Below are positions 25,581-34,866 of a DNA stretch of 64,000 nucleotides, one piece after another (position 1 is the stretch's first letter; each line of letters opens with the position of its first letter). The DNA is taken from positions 62,001-126,000 of the forward strand of contig NZ_KE384558.1 in the NCBI RefSeq assembly GCF_000426705.1, written 5' to 3'. Both the position numbers and the translations under genes were made by a program. This stretch comes from Spirochaeta cellobiosiphila DSM 17781. Its GTDB lineage: Bacteria; Spirochaetota; Spirochaetia; DSM-17781. Below the pieces are notes generated by a model. The model saw only the letters and a list, made by a program, of their open reading frames with translations. It made no database searches and was not told where the DNA came from.

Positions 25581-27104
25581 ATGAAGATAATACAGAGTTT
25601 ATATAGGGTAGCCATTACCTCTGCCGGGGCATTTACATTTATTTCTCTCCTTTCCATCTATTTTGTTTCAGTCATCTTGGATTTTAAGGATCTATCCCTT
25701 CAGACATGGAAAGTGAGGACTGCATGGAATGAGCTGTCCCTCATAAATGATGATATTTTATATTTTCAATTAGATTCTATTAGCTATCTCAATAAACTTA
25801 GAGAGGACTGGTTGGTGAAGACCAAGAATTTGGACCAGTCTTTTCAGGATTTATATAATCATCCCCGTGCTAAGACTCTCTCTCCGGAACTGACTCGTGA
25901 ACTGATCCATGCTGATTATATATGGCGTTTTTCCAAAAAGCGTATCTATAATGCCCAGCAAATACTGAACAGCCTATCCGATAGACAGCAATTATTTGAT
26001 GTTATATTAGCCAGTGGTAACCCTAGTTTGTATGAAAATATTAAAGTTCTGAGCCTGGAAGGGGACTTAAGTTTTGAGGAGCGTCTGGTCTATAGAAGTT
26101 TTCTAGCTAATACAGCAGTCTTTTTTATGACGCGTAATGAATTCACAGATATTCTGAATGTCATTAATAATGAAATTCCCCCCCTCCTGGAACAGAGGAT
26201 TTTTGCCCTCTGCGGTATATCTTTTATTCTGTATATTCTGACTTTTACAGGCACATTGTTCTTCCTGGGTAAAACTTCAGCACCAATAAAACAGTTAGTT
26301 CAAACCATGAATGATATTGGTCAGATGGATTATTTATTGGTTTCTCCCAAACCGGCAATAGACCCGCATTTTGACGAGATAGCCCTGATACAACATGGTG
26401 TGTATGAGATGTGCCAAAAGATTAGTAGTCTCTATGAACAGAATTTGGAGATCGAAAAGGAGAAGCAGGAAGCCCGTCTTAAGGCTCTTCAGTATCAAAT
26501 TAACCCTCATTTTCTCTATAACACATTAGGTTCCATACAGATGGCGGCTCTGATAGAGCAACAACCAAGAATAGGTGCTGTTATTAAAAGTCTCTCCCAG
26601 CTCCTGCGAAAAACCATCAACATGACCGGTCATCAGATCACGGTCTATGAGGAGCTGGATATGCTTGACGACTATATCAATATTATGCAATTCCGTTATT
26701 TTGACAGAATAAGTGTTGTCAAAGAGATAGACCCGGAAGTATATAAAATGTACATTCCGAGCCAGATCCTTCAACCTTTGTTGGAAAATGCCATACAACA
26801 TGGAATCAATGAATACCTTAATCAAGAGGGAAAAGAAGCTTTTATTTATATCAGAGCCTATATTCAAAGTGATGTTTTATATCTGGAGGTGGAGGACAAT
26901 GGCACGGGTATGGATATCAGCCATAGGGATCTTAGCCTCCCTGTAAAAGACAACTTCTCCAGAACCCATTTGGGTTTAAGCAATATTGATGAAAGAATCA
27001 AAATCAACTTTGGCTTGTCCTATGGATTAACGGTTACAAGTCAAAAAGAGCAGGGAACGAAGATTCTTATTACCTTACCTATTCTCAGGAGTACCCATGA
27101 ATGA
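25581..27104 (+). CDS. Sensor histidine kinase, YesM type
   Basis: 507 residues, ribosome site GAGG. TM1 (about 12-32), an extracytoplasmic helical domain (about 33-205), TM2 (about 207-230), then a HAMP-like linker. The kinase is of the YesM/LytS class: LKALQYQINPHFLYNTLGSI with phospho-acceptor His310, then ATPase motifs LLENAIQHGINEYL, VEDNGTGMD and FSRTHLGLSNIDERIK. YesM kinases usually sense sugars or other nutrients and drive an AraC-type regulator. The gene overlaps the next by 8 nt, and the pair precedes a tricarboxylate-type transporter it probably controls. Confidence 0.93.
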   Translation: MKIIQSLYRVAITSAGAFTFISLLSIYFVSVILDFKDLSLQTWKVRTAWNELSLINDDILYFQLDSISYLNKLREDWLVKTKNLDQSFQDLYNHPRAKTLSPELTRELIHADYIWRFSKKRIYNAQQILNSLSDRQQLFDVILASGNPSLYENIKVLSLEGDLSFEERLVYRSFLANTAVFFMTRNEFTDILNVINNEIPPLLEQRIFALCGISFILYILTFTGTLFFLGKTSAPIKQLVQTMNDIGQMDYLLVSPKPAIDPHFDEIALIQHGVYEMCQKISSLYEQNLEIEKEKQEARLKALQYQINPHFLYNTLGSIQMAALIEQQPRIGAVIKSLSQLLRKTINMTGHQITVYEELDMLDDYINIMQFRYFDRISVVKEIDPEVYKMYIPSQILQPLLENAIQHGINEYLNQEGKEAFIYIRAYIQSDVLYLEVEDNGTGMDISHRDLSLPVKDNFSRTHLGLSNIDERIKINFGLSYGLTVTSQKEQGTKILITLPILRSTHE

Positions 27105-28644
27105 TCGATTATTGATAGTTGATGATGAACCTCTTTATCGTAAGGCGATAAAGGAGATCATAGATTGGAAGTCCTTAGGTTTTGATGAACCGGAAGAAGC
27201 CATTAATGGTGAGGATGCTCTATCACGGCTATCACAAAGCAACTTTGGTCTTGTTATTACAGACATCAAAATGCCTAAGATGGATGGATTGGAGTTGATT
27301 CGTGAAGCTCATCAACAAAAGATAGACAGTCATTTTATCGTTCTTAGTGCTTATGATGATTTTAAGCTAGTGAAGAAAGCTTTTCAGATAGGCTGTCTGG
27401 ATTACCTTTTAAAACATCAAATAAGCCAGGATGAAGTAAGTCGCATTATTAATAACTATCGAGATCGTCAAAAGGCACAGGATAGTTCTGATACTCAGAA
27501 AGAAAGGCTCTATCAAAGGGATTTTTTAGCTTCTCTTTTAAGAGAGGAGAAGGTAAAGGAGAGCGATGTCTGCCAGGTCATGGAAATCCCCAGTTTTAAA
27601 GAAGGAGGCCGTATTTATACGGCAAAAGGAAGAATCCATGTTGAACAGGATATTGATGGGGCCTATCTTTATCAACTTATTGAGGACATAGCCTATCAAA
27701 TTCCTTCCTTATATACCATTCAGCATAATCAGGATGTGACTTTTTTTTATGTTACAAAAAAGCCCTTGTCCTGGCGGGAACTGGATAGCTTCTGGTCCTT
27801 TGTGGGGAGCTTGTGGTCTGACGGGATTTCTTCCTATGGAGGAAGTCTCTCCATAGGTTTTCAAAATAAATATTCTGATATAAGCCAGATTCGGCAGACA
27901 ATAGAAGAGGGCAGCTCTTGTTTGGATTGGTACACTGTACGAGGTCAGGGTAGTATTATAAGTCCCCCTCGACTACAAATTAAGGCAAGCCCTGTTAGTC
28001 TTCCTGATGTGAAGAAGCTATCTCAGCAATTGATTCTGGCTACTACAGAGGAATCCATTGCTATTTTAGACAAGATTAAGTTGGATCCCTATACTTTTGG
28101 TTGGTTCTCCCCTTCACAGATCAGGTCTTATTTTCACAGCACAGCCTCCCATATCAAAGCTTCTTTAGAAGCCCTTGGGTTTAGTGATAATTCCCATTTA
28201 CTTGATATGTTCTATCAGTCTCAACGACAGATCAATGACTGGGATATTAAGCAATTCAATAGAACTGTTGACAAAATCATTGATTTCTATAAGACAACCA
28301 CCTCCTTACCGAATCGATTAGTAGGAGATATCGTTCAATACATCAAGGAACATTATAAAGAAGCTCTCACCTTAGGGGGCGTTGCAGAACATTTTGAACT
28401 CAATCCCAGTTATTTAAGTCGTCTTTTTAAGAAAGAAGTAGGGGGAGGGTTTGCCCAGTATTTGGCGGAAATCCGCATCAAATCTGCTGTATCCATAATG
28501 AATGCTCATAATCTGAGGATATCCGAATTAGCCGTTCTTGTGGGAATTCCCCAACCGGAGACCTTCTGCCGCGTTTTCAAAAGAGTCAAAGGTATGAGTC
28601 CAAAACAATATCTATTGTCTTTAGGTAAAAAAGTGACAGATTAA
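27097..28644 (+). CDS. Response regulator, YesN type (REC plus AraC DNA-binding domain)
   Basis: 515 residues. Receiver domain 1-125 with acidic pair Asp9-Asp10, phospho-acceptor Asp56 (LVITDIKMPKMDG), Ser84 and Lys106. A long central linker (about 130-400) follows, typical of YesN. A C-terminal AraC helix-turn-helix domain (about 410-510) has LTLGGVAEHFELNPSYLSRL and a second helix pair with ISELAVLVGIPQPETFCRVF and GMSPKQYLLSL. It probably activates the TctCBA genes 70 bases downstream. The start is inside the kinase gene (8-nt overlap). Confidence 0.93.
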   Translation: MNDRLLIVDDEPLYRKAIKEIIDWKSLGFDEPEEAINGEDALSRLSQSNFGLVITDIKMPKMDGLELIREAHQQKIDSHFIVLSAYDDFKLVKKAFQIGCLDYLLKHQISQDEVSRIINNYRDRQKAQDSSDTQKERLYQRDFLASLLREEKVKESDVCQVMEIPSFKEGGRIYTAKGRIHVEQDIDGAYLYQLIEDIAYQIPSLYTIQHNQDVTFFYVTKKPLSWRELDSFWSFVGSLWSDGISSYGGSLSIGFQNKYSDISQIRQTIEEGSSCLDWYTVRGQGSIISPPRLQIKASPVSLPDVKKLSQQLILATTEESIAILDKIKLDPYTFGWFSPSQIRSYFHSTASHIKASLEALGFSDNSHLLDMFYQSQRQINDWDIKQFNRTVDKIIDFYKTTTSLPNRLVGDIVQYIKEHYKEALTLGGVAEHFELNPSYLSRLFKKEVGGGFAQYLAEIRIKSAVSIMNAHNLRISELAVLVGIPQPETFCRVFKRVKGMSPKQYLLSLGKKVTD

Positions 28645-28650
28645 GTAAAA

Positions 28651-28679
28651 TTGCATCATGGACAGCTTCTTCATACTAG
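28651..28679 (+). promoter_or_regulatory. Possible promoter of tctC
   Basis: TTGCAT (28651-28656), 17-base spacer, TACTAG (28674-28679). Weak boxes would suit an activator-dependent promoter, for example driven by the YesN-type regulator just upstream. Confidence 0.3.
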
Positions 28680-28720
28680 AGTTAGCCTCTGTTTAGACTA
28701 AATAAATATAGGAGTTGAAT

Positions 28721-29665
28721 GTGAAAAGATTTTTGTCCATTCTATGTGTCTTGACTTTTTTTACGGGAATTCTTGTTGCTGAAGGTTCTCAAGAGGGATC
28801 TTACCCTACCAAAAGCATTAACCTCATAGTTCCTTTTTCTGCTGGTGGCGGTACAGATGCTGTTGCGAGAGCTTTGGCTAAATCAGCTGAGAAGTATCTA
28901 GGACAATCTGTTGTTGTATTGAATAAAACAGGTGGTTCCGGGGCTGTAGGAATGACGGCTGGTGCAACCGCTACTCCCGATGGTTATACCATCACTATGA
29001 TTACCCGGGAAATAGTTTCTCTACCATTAATGGGATTGGCTCAGATTTCTCCTGACGATTTTGATTTGGTTAGACTCGTTAACCTTGATCCTGCTCTATT
29101 GGCCGTTAAATCAGATTCTTCCTACGCTAACATAGATCAGATCATAGACGCTGCCAAAAAGAACCCAGGTAGCATCAAGTTCGCCAGTACAGCTAAACCA
29201 AATTTTTACATTTTAGCTTTGGAAAACAACCAAAATATTAAGTTTAACCAGATTCCTTTTAATGGAGCAGGGGAAGCTATTCCTTCTGTTATTGGTGGAC
29301 ATACTGACTTTACTATTGCCAGCCCAGGAGAATTGATTTCTCAGATCCAGGGTGACCAATTACGACCAGTAGCTATTATGGCACCTGAAAGAATTGATTC
29401 TATGCCTGAAGTCCCTACCTTTAGAGAACTTGGTTATGATGTTGTTTCAGGAACCTGGAGAGGTATTGCTGTTCCTAAGGGAACTCCTGAATCTATTCGA
29501 ACAGGATTAGAGGAAGCTTTTGCTAAAGCCGTAGCTGATCCTGATTTTGTTGCCTTTATGAAGAATGCCAAGTTAGGTATCTATGATCTTGATAGCGCTG
29601 CTTTCGCTCAGTACATCAAGGCTGATACTGATACCATTCAAGAGATCGTTTCTAAACTTAAATAA
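28721..29665 (+). CDS. tctC: Tripartite tricarboxylate transporter binding protein
   Basis: 314 residues from GTG 28721, six bases after AGGAG; a TTG at 28715 abuts that site. The signal peptide ends near GILVAEGSQEG. Mature TctC signatures: SINLIVPFSAGGGTDAVARA, VVVLNKTGGSGAVGMTAGAT, IKFASTAKPNF, HTDFTIASPGELISQI and FRELGYDVVSGTWRGIAVPK. TctC-type proteins bind carboxylates such as citrate, or terephthalate and related acids, in the periplasm and hand them to TctAB. Exact substrate unknown. A strong hairpin after the stop separates it from tctB, likely raising its expression above that of the membrane parts. Confidence 0.93.
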   Translation: MKRFLSILCVLTFFTGILVAEGSQEGSYPTKSINLIVPFSAGGGTDAVARALAKSAEKYLGQSVVVLNKTGGSGAVGMTAGATATPDGYTITMITREIVSLPLMGLAQISPDDFDLVRLVNLDPALLAVKSDSSYANIDQIIDAAKKNPGSIKFASTAKPNFYILALENNQNIKFNQIPFNGAGEAIPSVIGGHTDFTIASPGELISQIQGDQLRPVAIMAPERIDSMPEVPTFRELGYDVVSGTWRGIAVPKGTPESIRTGLEEAFAKAVADPDFVAFMKNAKLGIYDLDSAAFAQYIKADTDTIQEIVSKLK

Positions 29666-29673
29666 TTTTCTAT

Positions 29674-29697
29674 AGACTCTGGCTTAGGCCGGAGTCT
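29674..29697 (+). terminator. Intercistronic hairpin between tctC and tctB
   Basis: AGACTCTGGC (29674-29683) pairs with GCCGGAGTCT (29688-29697) over 10 bp with one G-U pair, loop TTAG. No U-tract follows. It probably stabilises the tctC mRNA end or partly terminates. Confidence 0.6.
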
Positions 29698-29724
29698 GTT
29701 CGTATCAATTAAATAGGAAGCTTC

Positions 29725-30201
29725 ATGAAAAAGATTAATATTGTGGTTGGTGGTTTATTCTTAATATTAGGAATATTCGTCTTTGCTATGTCCTTTACAT
29801 TCAAACAAACTCTGATATCAGACAATTATCTGGGAGCTGCTTTCTTCCCTCGTCTTGTGTCTGTCGTTTTAAGTGTATTGTCTATTGCATTGATCATATC
29901 CAGTGCAAAGGTTTATCTGGCTGATTCTGCAGGGGAGAATCAGGTTGCCAAAGATATTTTTCACCTTAGTAAGTTAAAAAATCCTTTAATAATTATGGCC
30001 TTCCTGATGGTCTATTATTTTCTTGTCAGGGTTACAGGATTTTGTATCACTTCAACTTTGCTCTTTACTGCCATTCTGTTCGTCATTGGCGTTAAAAAAG
30101 TCAGCTATTATATAAGTGCTCCTATTTTTGTTGGAGTAGTGTATTTTATCTTTCGATTCTTATTCCTTGTTCAATTACCAACAGGTTTTGTAGGATTTTA
30201 G
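29725..30201 (+). CDS. tctB: Tripartite tricarboxylate transporter small membrane subunit
   Basis: 158 residues with four hydrophobic helices (about 5-27, 40-60, 85-105, 118-150). N-terminal helix IVVGGLFLILGIFVFAMSF is followed by NYLGAAFFPRLVSVVLSVLS, the usual TctB feature of a small residue/FP pair in the loop. TctB is the poorly conserved small subunit, identified here mostly by size, topology and its place between tctC and tctA (10 bases before tctA). Confidence 0.88.
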   Translation: MKKINIVVGGLFLILGIFVFAMSFTFKQTLISDNYLGAAFFPRLVSVVLSVLSIALIISSAKVYLADSAGENQVAKDIFHLSKLKNPLIIMAFLMVYYFLVRVTGFCITSTLLFTAILFVIGVKKVSYYISAPIFVGVVYFIFRFLFLVQLPTGFVGF

Positions 30202-30210
30202 GAGTTAATT

Positions 30211-31701
30211 ATGTTTCATCTACTATTACAGGGATTTCAATCTGTTTTTTCCCTTAGTATATTTCCCCTTCTTGTTATTGGTGTAACAGGGGGAATTATC
30301 ATTGGATCTCTTCCTGGCTTAACAGCTACTATGGGAGTGGCTATCCTTCTTCCTTTTACCTTTGGTATGAGTCCTACGGCGGCTTTGGTTATGCTGGTGG
30401 GTATCTATATCGGTGCCATTTACGGGGGCTCTATTGCGGCTATTCTTTTGAGAACTCCTGGTACTCCTGCTGCGGCTGCGACTGTAGCTGATGGTAATGC
30501 ATTGGTGAAGAAGGGCAAAGCGGGTCAAGCTTTGAGTATGTCCGCTATTGCCAGTTTTTCCGGTGGTATGATTAGTACTATCATGCTCATCTCTTTGTCT
30601 CCTCTCTTGGCTAAGTTTGCCTTGAGATTCAGTGCGCCCGAATATTTTATGTTAGCTATATTTGGTCTGACCATTATTGCTTCCATATCTTCTAAAAATG
30701 TTCTTAAAGGTTTTATTGCAGGTTTCTTTGGATTGTTTTTAGCCACTATGGGAATGGATCCTGTTACCAGCTTTCCCCGTTTTACTTTTGGTAATATACA
30801 AATGCTTAACGGGCTCTCTATCATTCCTGTATTAATCGGTTTATTTGCTGTGGCAGAAGCCCTTGTTCAATTAGAAGATATCATCCTTAATAAGAAGGAA
30901 AAGTCCCCTGTGGCTAATAGGCAGATTGTGTCCATGAAGGATGTTGTTTCCAACCTTCCCACTATCATTAAGTCTGCACTTATGGGTACCTTTATCGGCG
31001 CTATCCCTGGGGCAGGCGCAGATATTGCTGCCTTTATTGCCTACAATGAAGCCAAAAGAAGTTCAAAGGAACCAGAAAAATTTGGTACAGGTCACCTCCC
31101 GGGAATTGCTGCTCCTGAAGCAGGAAATAACGGGGTAACAGGGGGAGCCCTGGTGCCCTTGCTTACCTTGGGGGTTCCCGGTGATGCTGTAGCCGCCATT
31201 CTTCTGGGTGCTTTGATAATTCAAGGTATTTCTCCCGGCCCTATGTTGTTCAAGAATAATCCTGAGATTGTATATGGCTTGTTTAGCTCTATGATTGTAG
31301 GGAATATTTTGATGCTTATCATTGGTTTGACTTGTATTCGCTTCTTTTCTCGCATTGTGGACATTCCTAAAACATTGATAGTTCCTATGATTCTTATTCT
31401 CTCCATTGTTGGTTCCTTTGCCATCAATAACAATATGTTTGATGTGTTGGTTACTATCCTGTTTGGTATCATTGGTTATCTAATGGTGAAGGTGGAAATC
31501 CCCCAATCTCCTATTGTTCTGGCTTTGATTCTGGGACCTATGGCTGAGACTAATTTGCGGAAAGCCATTCTTATGTATGAAGGGAGTTGGCGTTTCCTTT
31601 ATACAAGACCTATTACTGTTGCCTTCATTGTTTTAGCTGTCTTTTCACTCGTAACATCTATTCGTGTTAAGAGAAAAGCAGCAGCCAATAAAGCAGGTTA
31701 A
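30211..31701 (+). CDS. tctA: Tripartite tricarboxylate transporter large permease
   Basis: 496 residues, about 12 membrane helices. TctA motifs are clear: IIIGSLPGLTATMGVAILLP in the first helices, IYIGAIYGGSIAAILLRTPG, FIGAIPGAGADIAAFIAYNE and APEAGNNGVTGGALVPLLTL. The repeated Gly/Pro-rich reentrant signatures form the substrate path. Transport is sodium- or proton-driven, not by ATP. Ribosome site GGAG precedes the ATG. A terminator follows 4 bases after the stop, closing the tctCBA unit. Confidence 0.95.
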   Translation: MFHLLLQGFQSVFSLSIFPLLVIGVTGGIIIGSLPGLTATMGVAILLPFTFGMSPTAALVMLVGIYIGAIYGGSIAAILLRTPGTPAAAATVADGNALVKKGKAGQALSMSAIASFSGGMISTIMLISLSPLLAKFALRFSAPEYFMLAIFGLTIIASISSKNVLKGFIAGFFGLFLATMGMDPVTSFPRFTFGNIQMLNGLSIIPVLIGLFAVAEALVQLEDIILNKKEKSPVANRQIVSMKDVVSNLPTIIKSALMGTFIGAIPGAGADIAAFIAYNEAKRSSKEPEKFGTGHLPGIAAPEAGNNGVTGGALVPLLTLGVPGDAVAAILLGALIIQGISPGPMLFKNNPEIVYGLFSSMIVGNILMLIIGLTCIRFFSRIVDIPKTLIVPMILILSIVGSFAINNNMFDVLVTILFGIIGYLMVKVEIPQSPIVLALILGPMAETNLRKAILMYEGSWRFLYTRPITVAFIVLAVFSLVTSIRVKRKAAANKAG

Positions 31702-31704
31702 CAT

Positions 31705-31744
31705 AATGTTCTCAATCCTGTAACATCAGGGTTGAGAACATTTT
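31705..31744 (+). terminator. Terminator after tctA
   Basis: AATGTTCTCAATCCTG (31705-31720) pairs with CAGGGTTGAGAACATT (31727-31742): 16 bp with one G-U pair, 6-base loop, followed by only four T in total. Confidence 0.72.
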
Positions 31745-31756
31745 AAGGAAACTTAT

Positions 31757-32212
31757 ATGGCAGAGTATAAAGCTTTTATACATTGGACTGACACAGAAAA
31801 CAAATTTCATACGGGACGATACTCTCGAGCCCATTCTTGGGCCTTTGATGGAGGGATTACTGTTAAAGCCTCTTCTTCGCCTCATGTTGTTCGTCTTCCT
31901 TTTTCTGCAGAAGATGCCCTGGACCCAGAAGAAGCCCTGGTGGCTTCTGTATCCAGTTGTCATATGCTTACTTTTCTTTTCCTTGCAGGGAACGATGGTT
32001 GGGATATTGAATCCTACGAAGATAAGGCCCTTGGTTTTATGGAAAAGAATGAAAAGGGTATTCCCTGGATATCCCGTATTAAGCTGGAACCTAAGATCCG
32101 ATACAGAGGAGAGTCTCCTCAAAAATCACAATTAGAAGATCTTCACCATAGAGCTCATGACCAGTGTTATATTGCTAATACTATCAAATCAGAAGTTTTG
32201 GTAATTTTTTAA
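31757..32212 (+). CDS. OsmC family peroxidase-like protein
   Basis: 151 residues, ribosome site AAGGAA. The two catalytic cysteines of the OsmC/Ohr fold are visible: Cys68 in ALVASVSSCHMLTFLFLA and Cys137 in HDQCYIANTIKSEV. Other features are the N-terminal HSWAFDGGITVKASSSPH and DPEEALVAS segments. OsmC proteins reduce organic hydroperoxides; this one is of the COG1764 type that lacks the Ohr arginine context, so peroxide preference is unclear. It is probably monocistronic, between two terminator/leaderless boundaries. Confidence 0.9.
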   Translation: MAEYKAFIHWTDTENKFHTGRYSRAHSWAFDGGITVKASSSPHVVRLPFSAEDALDPEEALVASVSSCHMLTFLFLAGNDGWDIESYEDKALGFMEKNEKGIPWISRIKLEPKIRYRGESPQKSQLEDLHHRAHDQCYIANTIKSEVLVIF

Positions 32213-32258
32213 AAAAGTTATTCCCCCTTAGCCCCATTTACCCGGTATACTCATGAAT

Positions 32259-34814
32259 ATGAGAAGAATACCGGTATATTTGTTGCTGCTTTTCTTATGT
32301 CTTCCCTCGATGAATGTGAACAGTGATCCCATTGTGTACGGAATTGTTCCTGATGCTGCTCCCATGACTTATGTAGATGACGAAGGCAAGCCGACTGGTT
32401 TCTTTGTAGAACTGTTTGAACATATTATGTCTGACTTGGGGATTCCCTATCGTATTGAAGTAGGCATCTTCCCCCAACTTTATAAAGAACTTCTTATCGG
32501 TGATATTGATCTATTTACAACCATGATGAAGACTCCTGAACGGGAGAAGTTGCTCTATTATCCGGATACTCCCGCTTATTCGGGATGGGGGCAGCTTTTT
32601 GTTTCCGATGGTGCTGACTATAAAGACCTGCATTCCTTAAGTAGTCAATCTATTGGACTGGTGGCAGGGGATAGTAATGGTGTGAATTTTAGGAAATTCA
32701 TAAAAGACTTTGACATCCCATGTGACTTTAGATACTACTCCAGCTTTGCTAAACTTATGGAGGCTGTTAAGAATCAAGATATTTATGGGGGCGTCTGTTC
32801 TAATGTTATAAATATAAGAAGGAATGGAATTTCTCCCACAGCAACTGTTTTTTCCCCTGTCGCTGGTTATCCTGTTACTAATATAAACAATCCTTTTAAG
32901 AGTGATCTTGATAGAATCATGGATCGATATAAAGAACTAAAAACGGATACGAACAGTTATTATTATGATCTATGGGATAAATGGTTTTCTTTCTCTGCCT
33001 CCTCCAGAAAACAATTGTTTTGGCTGGTGGTGTTTTTTGCTAGTTCTCTGGGCATAGCTCTCAGTATCTTTTTTGGATTTTTATTTATTCTCCGTTATCA
33101 GGTTCGCAAGAAAACAGAAGAATTGACCCTTTCCCAATCCCTTGTAGAAAATGCCAGAGAGGGTATTGTGATCACCGATAAGAATTATAATATTCTAAAA
33201 ACCAACAGGGCTTTTTGTCAAATCCTGGGTATTGATAATCTATTGAGCTGTAATTTTTTTGATCTACCTTTCTGGAAAATAAATGATAGCCATCCTCCTC
33301 AGGACCAGATTAATGAAATATTGAAAGTTGAGGGACAATGGCAGAAAGATCTCGTAGGTCATCGTAAAGATGGTAGTGAGTACATCCAGCATACCAGACT
33401 TCAACCGATTTTGGATCAACAAGGTGTTCTCAAGAATTGGGTGGGCGTTATTGAGGATGTCACTAAAGAAAGAGAATTAGAGAGTGTTGCTATCTATCAG
33501 GCGAAGCATGACTCCCTGACTGATCTTCCTAACCGACGTTTTCTCCTGGAATATGTGGAGGAATATCTTAAGCAGGATCTCTTAAGGCCTTTTCAATTAG
33601 CCATCGTGGATATTGATCAGTTTAAAAACTACAATGATGCTTTTGGTTATTATGCTGGTGATAAGATATTAAGAACTGTGGTGGATAAGTTGAGAGAATT
33701 CGAATATGGACATAATCTGTTTATTGCCCGACTGGAGGGGGATGAATTTTGTATCGTCTATTGGAATCCTGTTGACCCAGAACTTTCAAGAGAGTTCTGG
33801 GATTCTATCATTAACGCATTTAAAGAGCCTTTGGTGATTCCCGATTTTAACCAGTTGGTTGTGAGATTATCTATGGGAGTGGCTTTGTATCCCGAAGATG
33901 GAGCTAGCTTGCTGGAGGTTGTAGATCGTGCCTATCTGGCTCTTCATCGAGGTAAAACCCATAGAATGGGACAGATCACCTATTATGAAGATCGTTTCAG
34001 TAATCCCATAAAATCCAGAATCCAAAGGGAATTGCTCCTGCGGGATAGTCTTAATAAAGGAGAAATCCATATCCTTTATCAACCTAAACTAAACCTGAAT
34101 CATCGTCGTATTACAGGAGTGGAAGCCTTGATTCGATGGGAATCTGAAGAAGGGTTGTTCTCACCCGAAGAATTCGTTCCTATTGCGGAAGATACAGGGT
34201 TGATCATTCCTATCGGAACCCATGTTCTTTTTAAGGCCTGCCAGGATATTGCTGATCTTAATAAAACTTTAGCTTATCCTATTTCTGTAGCTATCAATGT
34301 GTCAGGTGTTCAATTCAGTGATCCTTCTTTGTTTGATACTGTTAAACAGGCATTAAAATTATCTCAACTATCTCCTTCTCTGCTGGAACTGGAAATCACA
34401 GAGACTGTTGCCATGAATCACTTAAGTCAATCTACTAATGTGATTGATAAATTCCGAGCTATGGGAATCAGCATTGCCATGGATGATTTTGGTACGGGAT
34501 ATTCTTCCTTAGCCTATCTAAAGGATTACCCCTTGGATGTTCTCAAAATTGACAAATCTTTTATAGATTCTCTTCCTGATGTGGAACAGCATTCGGGTAT
34601 AGTGGAAACCATATTGCACTTGAGTCATCTATTAAATCTTAAGGTCGTAGCAGAAGGGGTCGAACGGTGGGAGCAACTTGCCTTCCTTGATGATACGGGC
34701 TGCCATGAAATCCAGGGGTATCTCATAAGTAAACCAATAAGCACAGAACAATTAGATGAACTTCTTATGAGCTTTGATTATGACCTTTGGTCATCAAAGT
34801 TCTTGGTGAGGTAA
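32259..34814 (+). CDS. Periplasmic-binding-domain PAS-GGDEF-EAL protein (c-di-GMP turnover)
   Basis: 851 residues from ATG 32259 (ATG 32253 is also in frame). Signal peptide; periplasmic solute-binding family 3 domain (about 23-240, GIVPDAAPMTYVDDEGKPTG); TM near 255-280; PAS (about 290-405); GGDEF (about 415-580); EAL (about 590-845). The GGDEF active loop reads RLEGDEF (Glu493 in place of Gly) and there is no RxxD inhibitory site, so cyclase activity is doubtful. EAL motifs GVEALIRW, ETVAMN and DDFGTGYSSLAYLKDYPLD are intact. It probably degrades c-di-GMP in response to an amino-acid-like ligand. No ribosome site; TATACT lies 7 bases before ATG 32259. Confidence 0.92.
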   Translation: MRRIPVYLLLLFLCLPSMNVNSDPIVYGIVPDAAPMTYVDDEGKPTGFFVELFEHIMSDLGIPYRIEVGIFPQLYKELLIGDIDLFTTMMKTPEREKLLYYPDTPAYSGWGQLFVSDGADYKDLHSLSSQSIGLVAGDSNGVNFRKFIKDFDIPCDFRYYSSFAKLMEAVKNQDIYGGVCSNVINIRRNGISPTATVFSPVAGYPVTNINNPFKSDLDRIMDRYKELKTDTNSYYYDLWDKWFSFSASSRKQLFWLVVFFASSLGIALSIFFGFLFILRYQVRKKTEELTLSQSLVENAREGIVITDKNYNILKTNRAFCQILGIDNLLSCNFFDLPFWKINDSHPPQDQINEILKVEGQWQKDLVGHRKDGSEYIQHTRLQPILDQQGVLKNWVGVIEDVTKERELESVAIYQAKHDSLTDLPNRRFLLEYVEEYLKQDLLRPFQLAIVDIDQFKNYNDAFGYYAGDKILRTVVDKLREFEYGHNLFIARLEGDEFCIVYWNPVDPELSREFWDSIINAFKEPLVIPDFNQLVVRLSMGVALYPEDGASLLEVVDRAYLALHRGKTHRMGQITYYEDRFSNPIKSRIQRELLLRDSLNKGEIHILYQPKLNLNHRRITGVEALIRWESEEGLFSPEEFVPIAEDTGLIIPIGTHVLFKACQDIADLNKTLAYPISVAINVSGVQFSDPSLFDTVKQALKLSQLSPSLLELEITETVAMNHLSQSTNVIDKFRAMGISIAMDDFGTGYSSLAYLKDYPLDVLKIDKSFIDSLPDVEQHSGIVETILHLSHLLNLKVVAEGVERWEQLAFLDDTGCHEIQGYLISKPISTEQLDELLMSFDYDLWSSKFLVR

Positions 34815-34843
34815 TTTACAAGACACCCATTGACAGCTATAAT
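34815..34843 (+). promoter_or_regulatory. Promoter of the gltX-glyS-tyrS operon
   Basis: TTTACA (34815-34820), 17-base spacer, perfect TATAAT (34838-34843), directly after the stop of the GGDEF-EAL gene. The 5' leader would be about 16 bases to the ATG at 34867. Confidence 0.72.
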
Positions 34844-34866
34844 CCTCCCCTATGGAAGGTAAACCT

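Noticed and set aside
34830-34835. TTGACA as -35 box of gltX
   Set aside because: It lies only two bases before TATAAT; TTTACA at 34815 has the right 17-base spacing.
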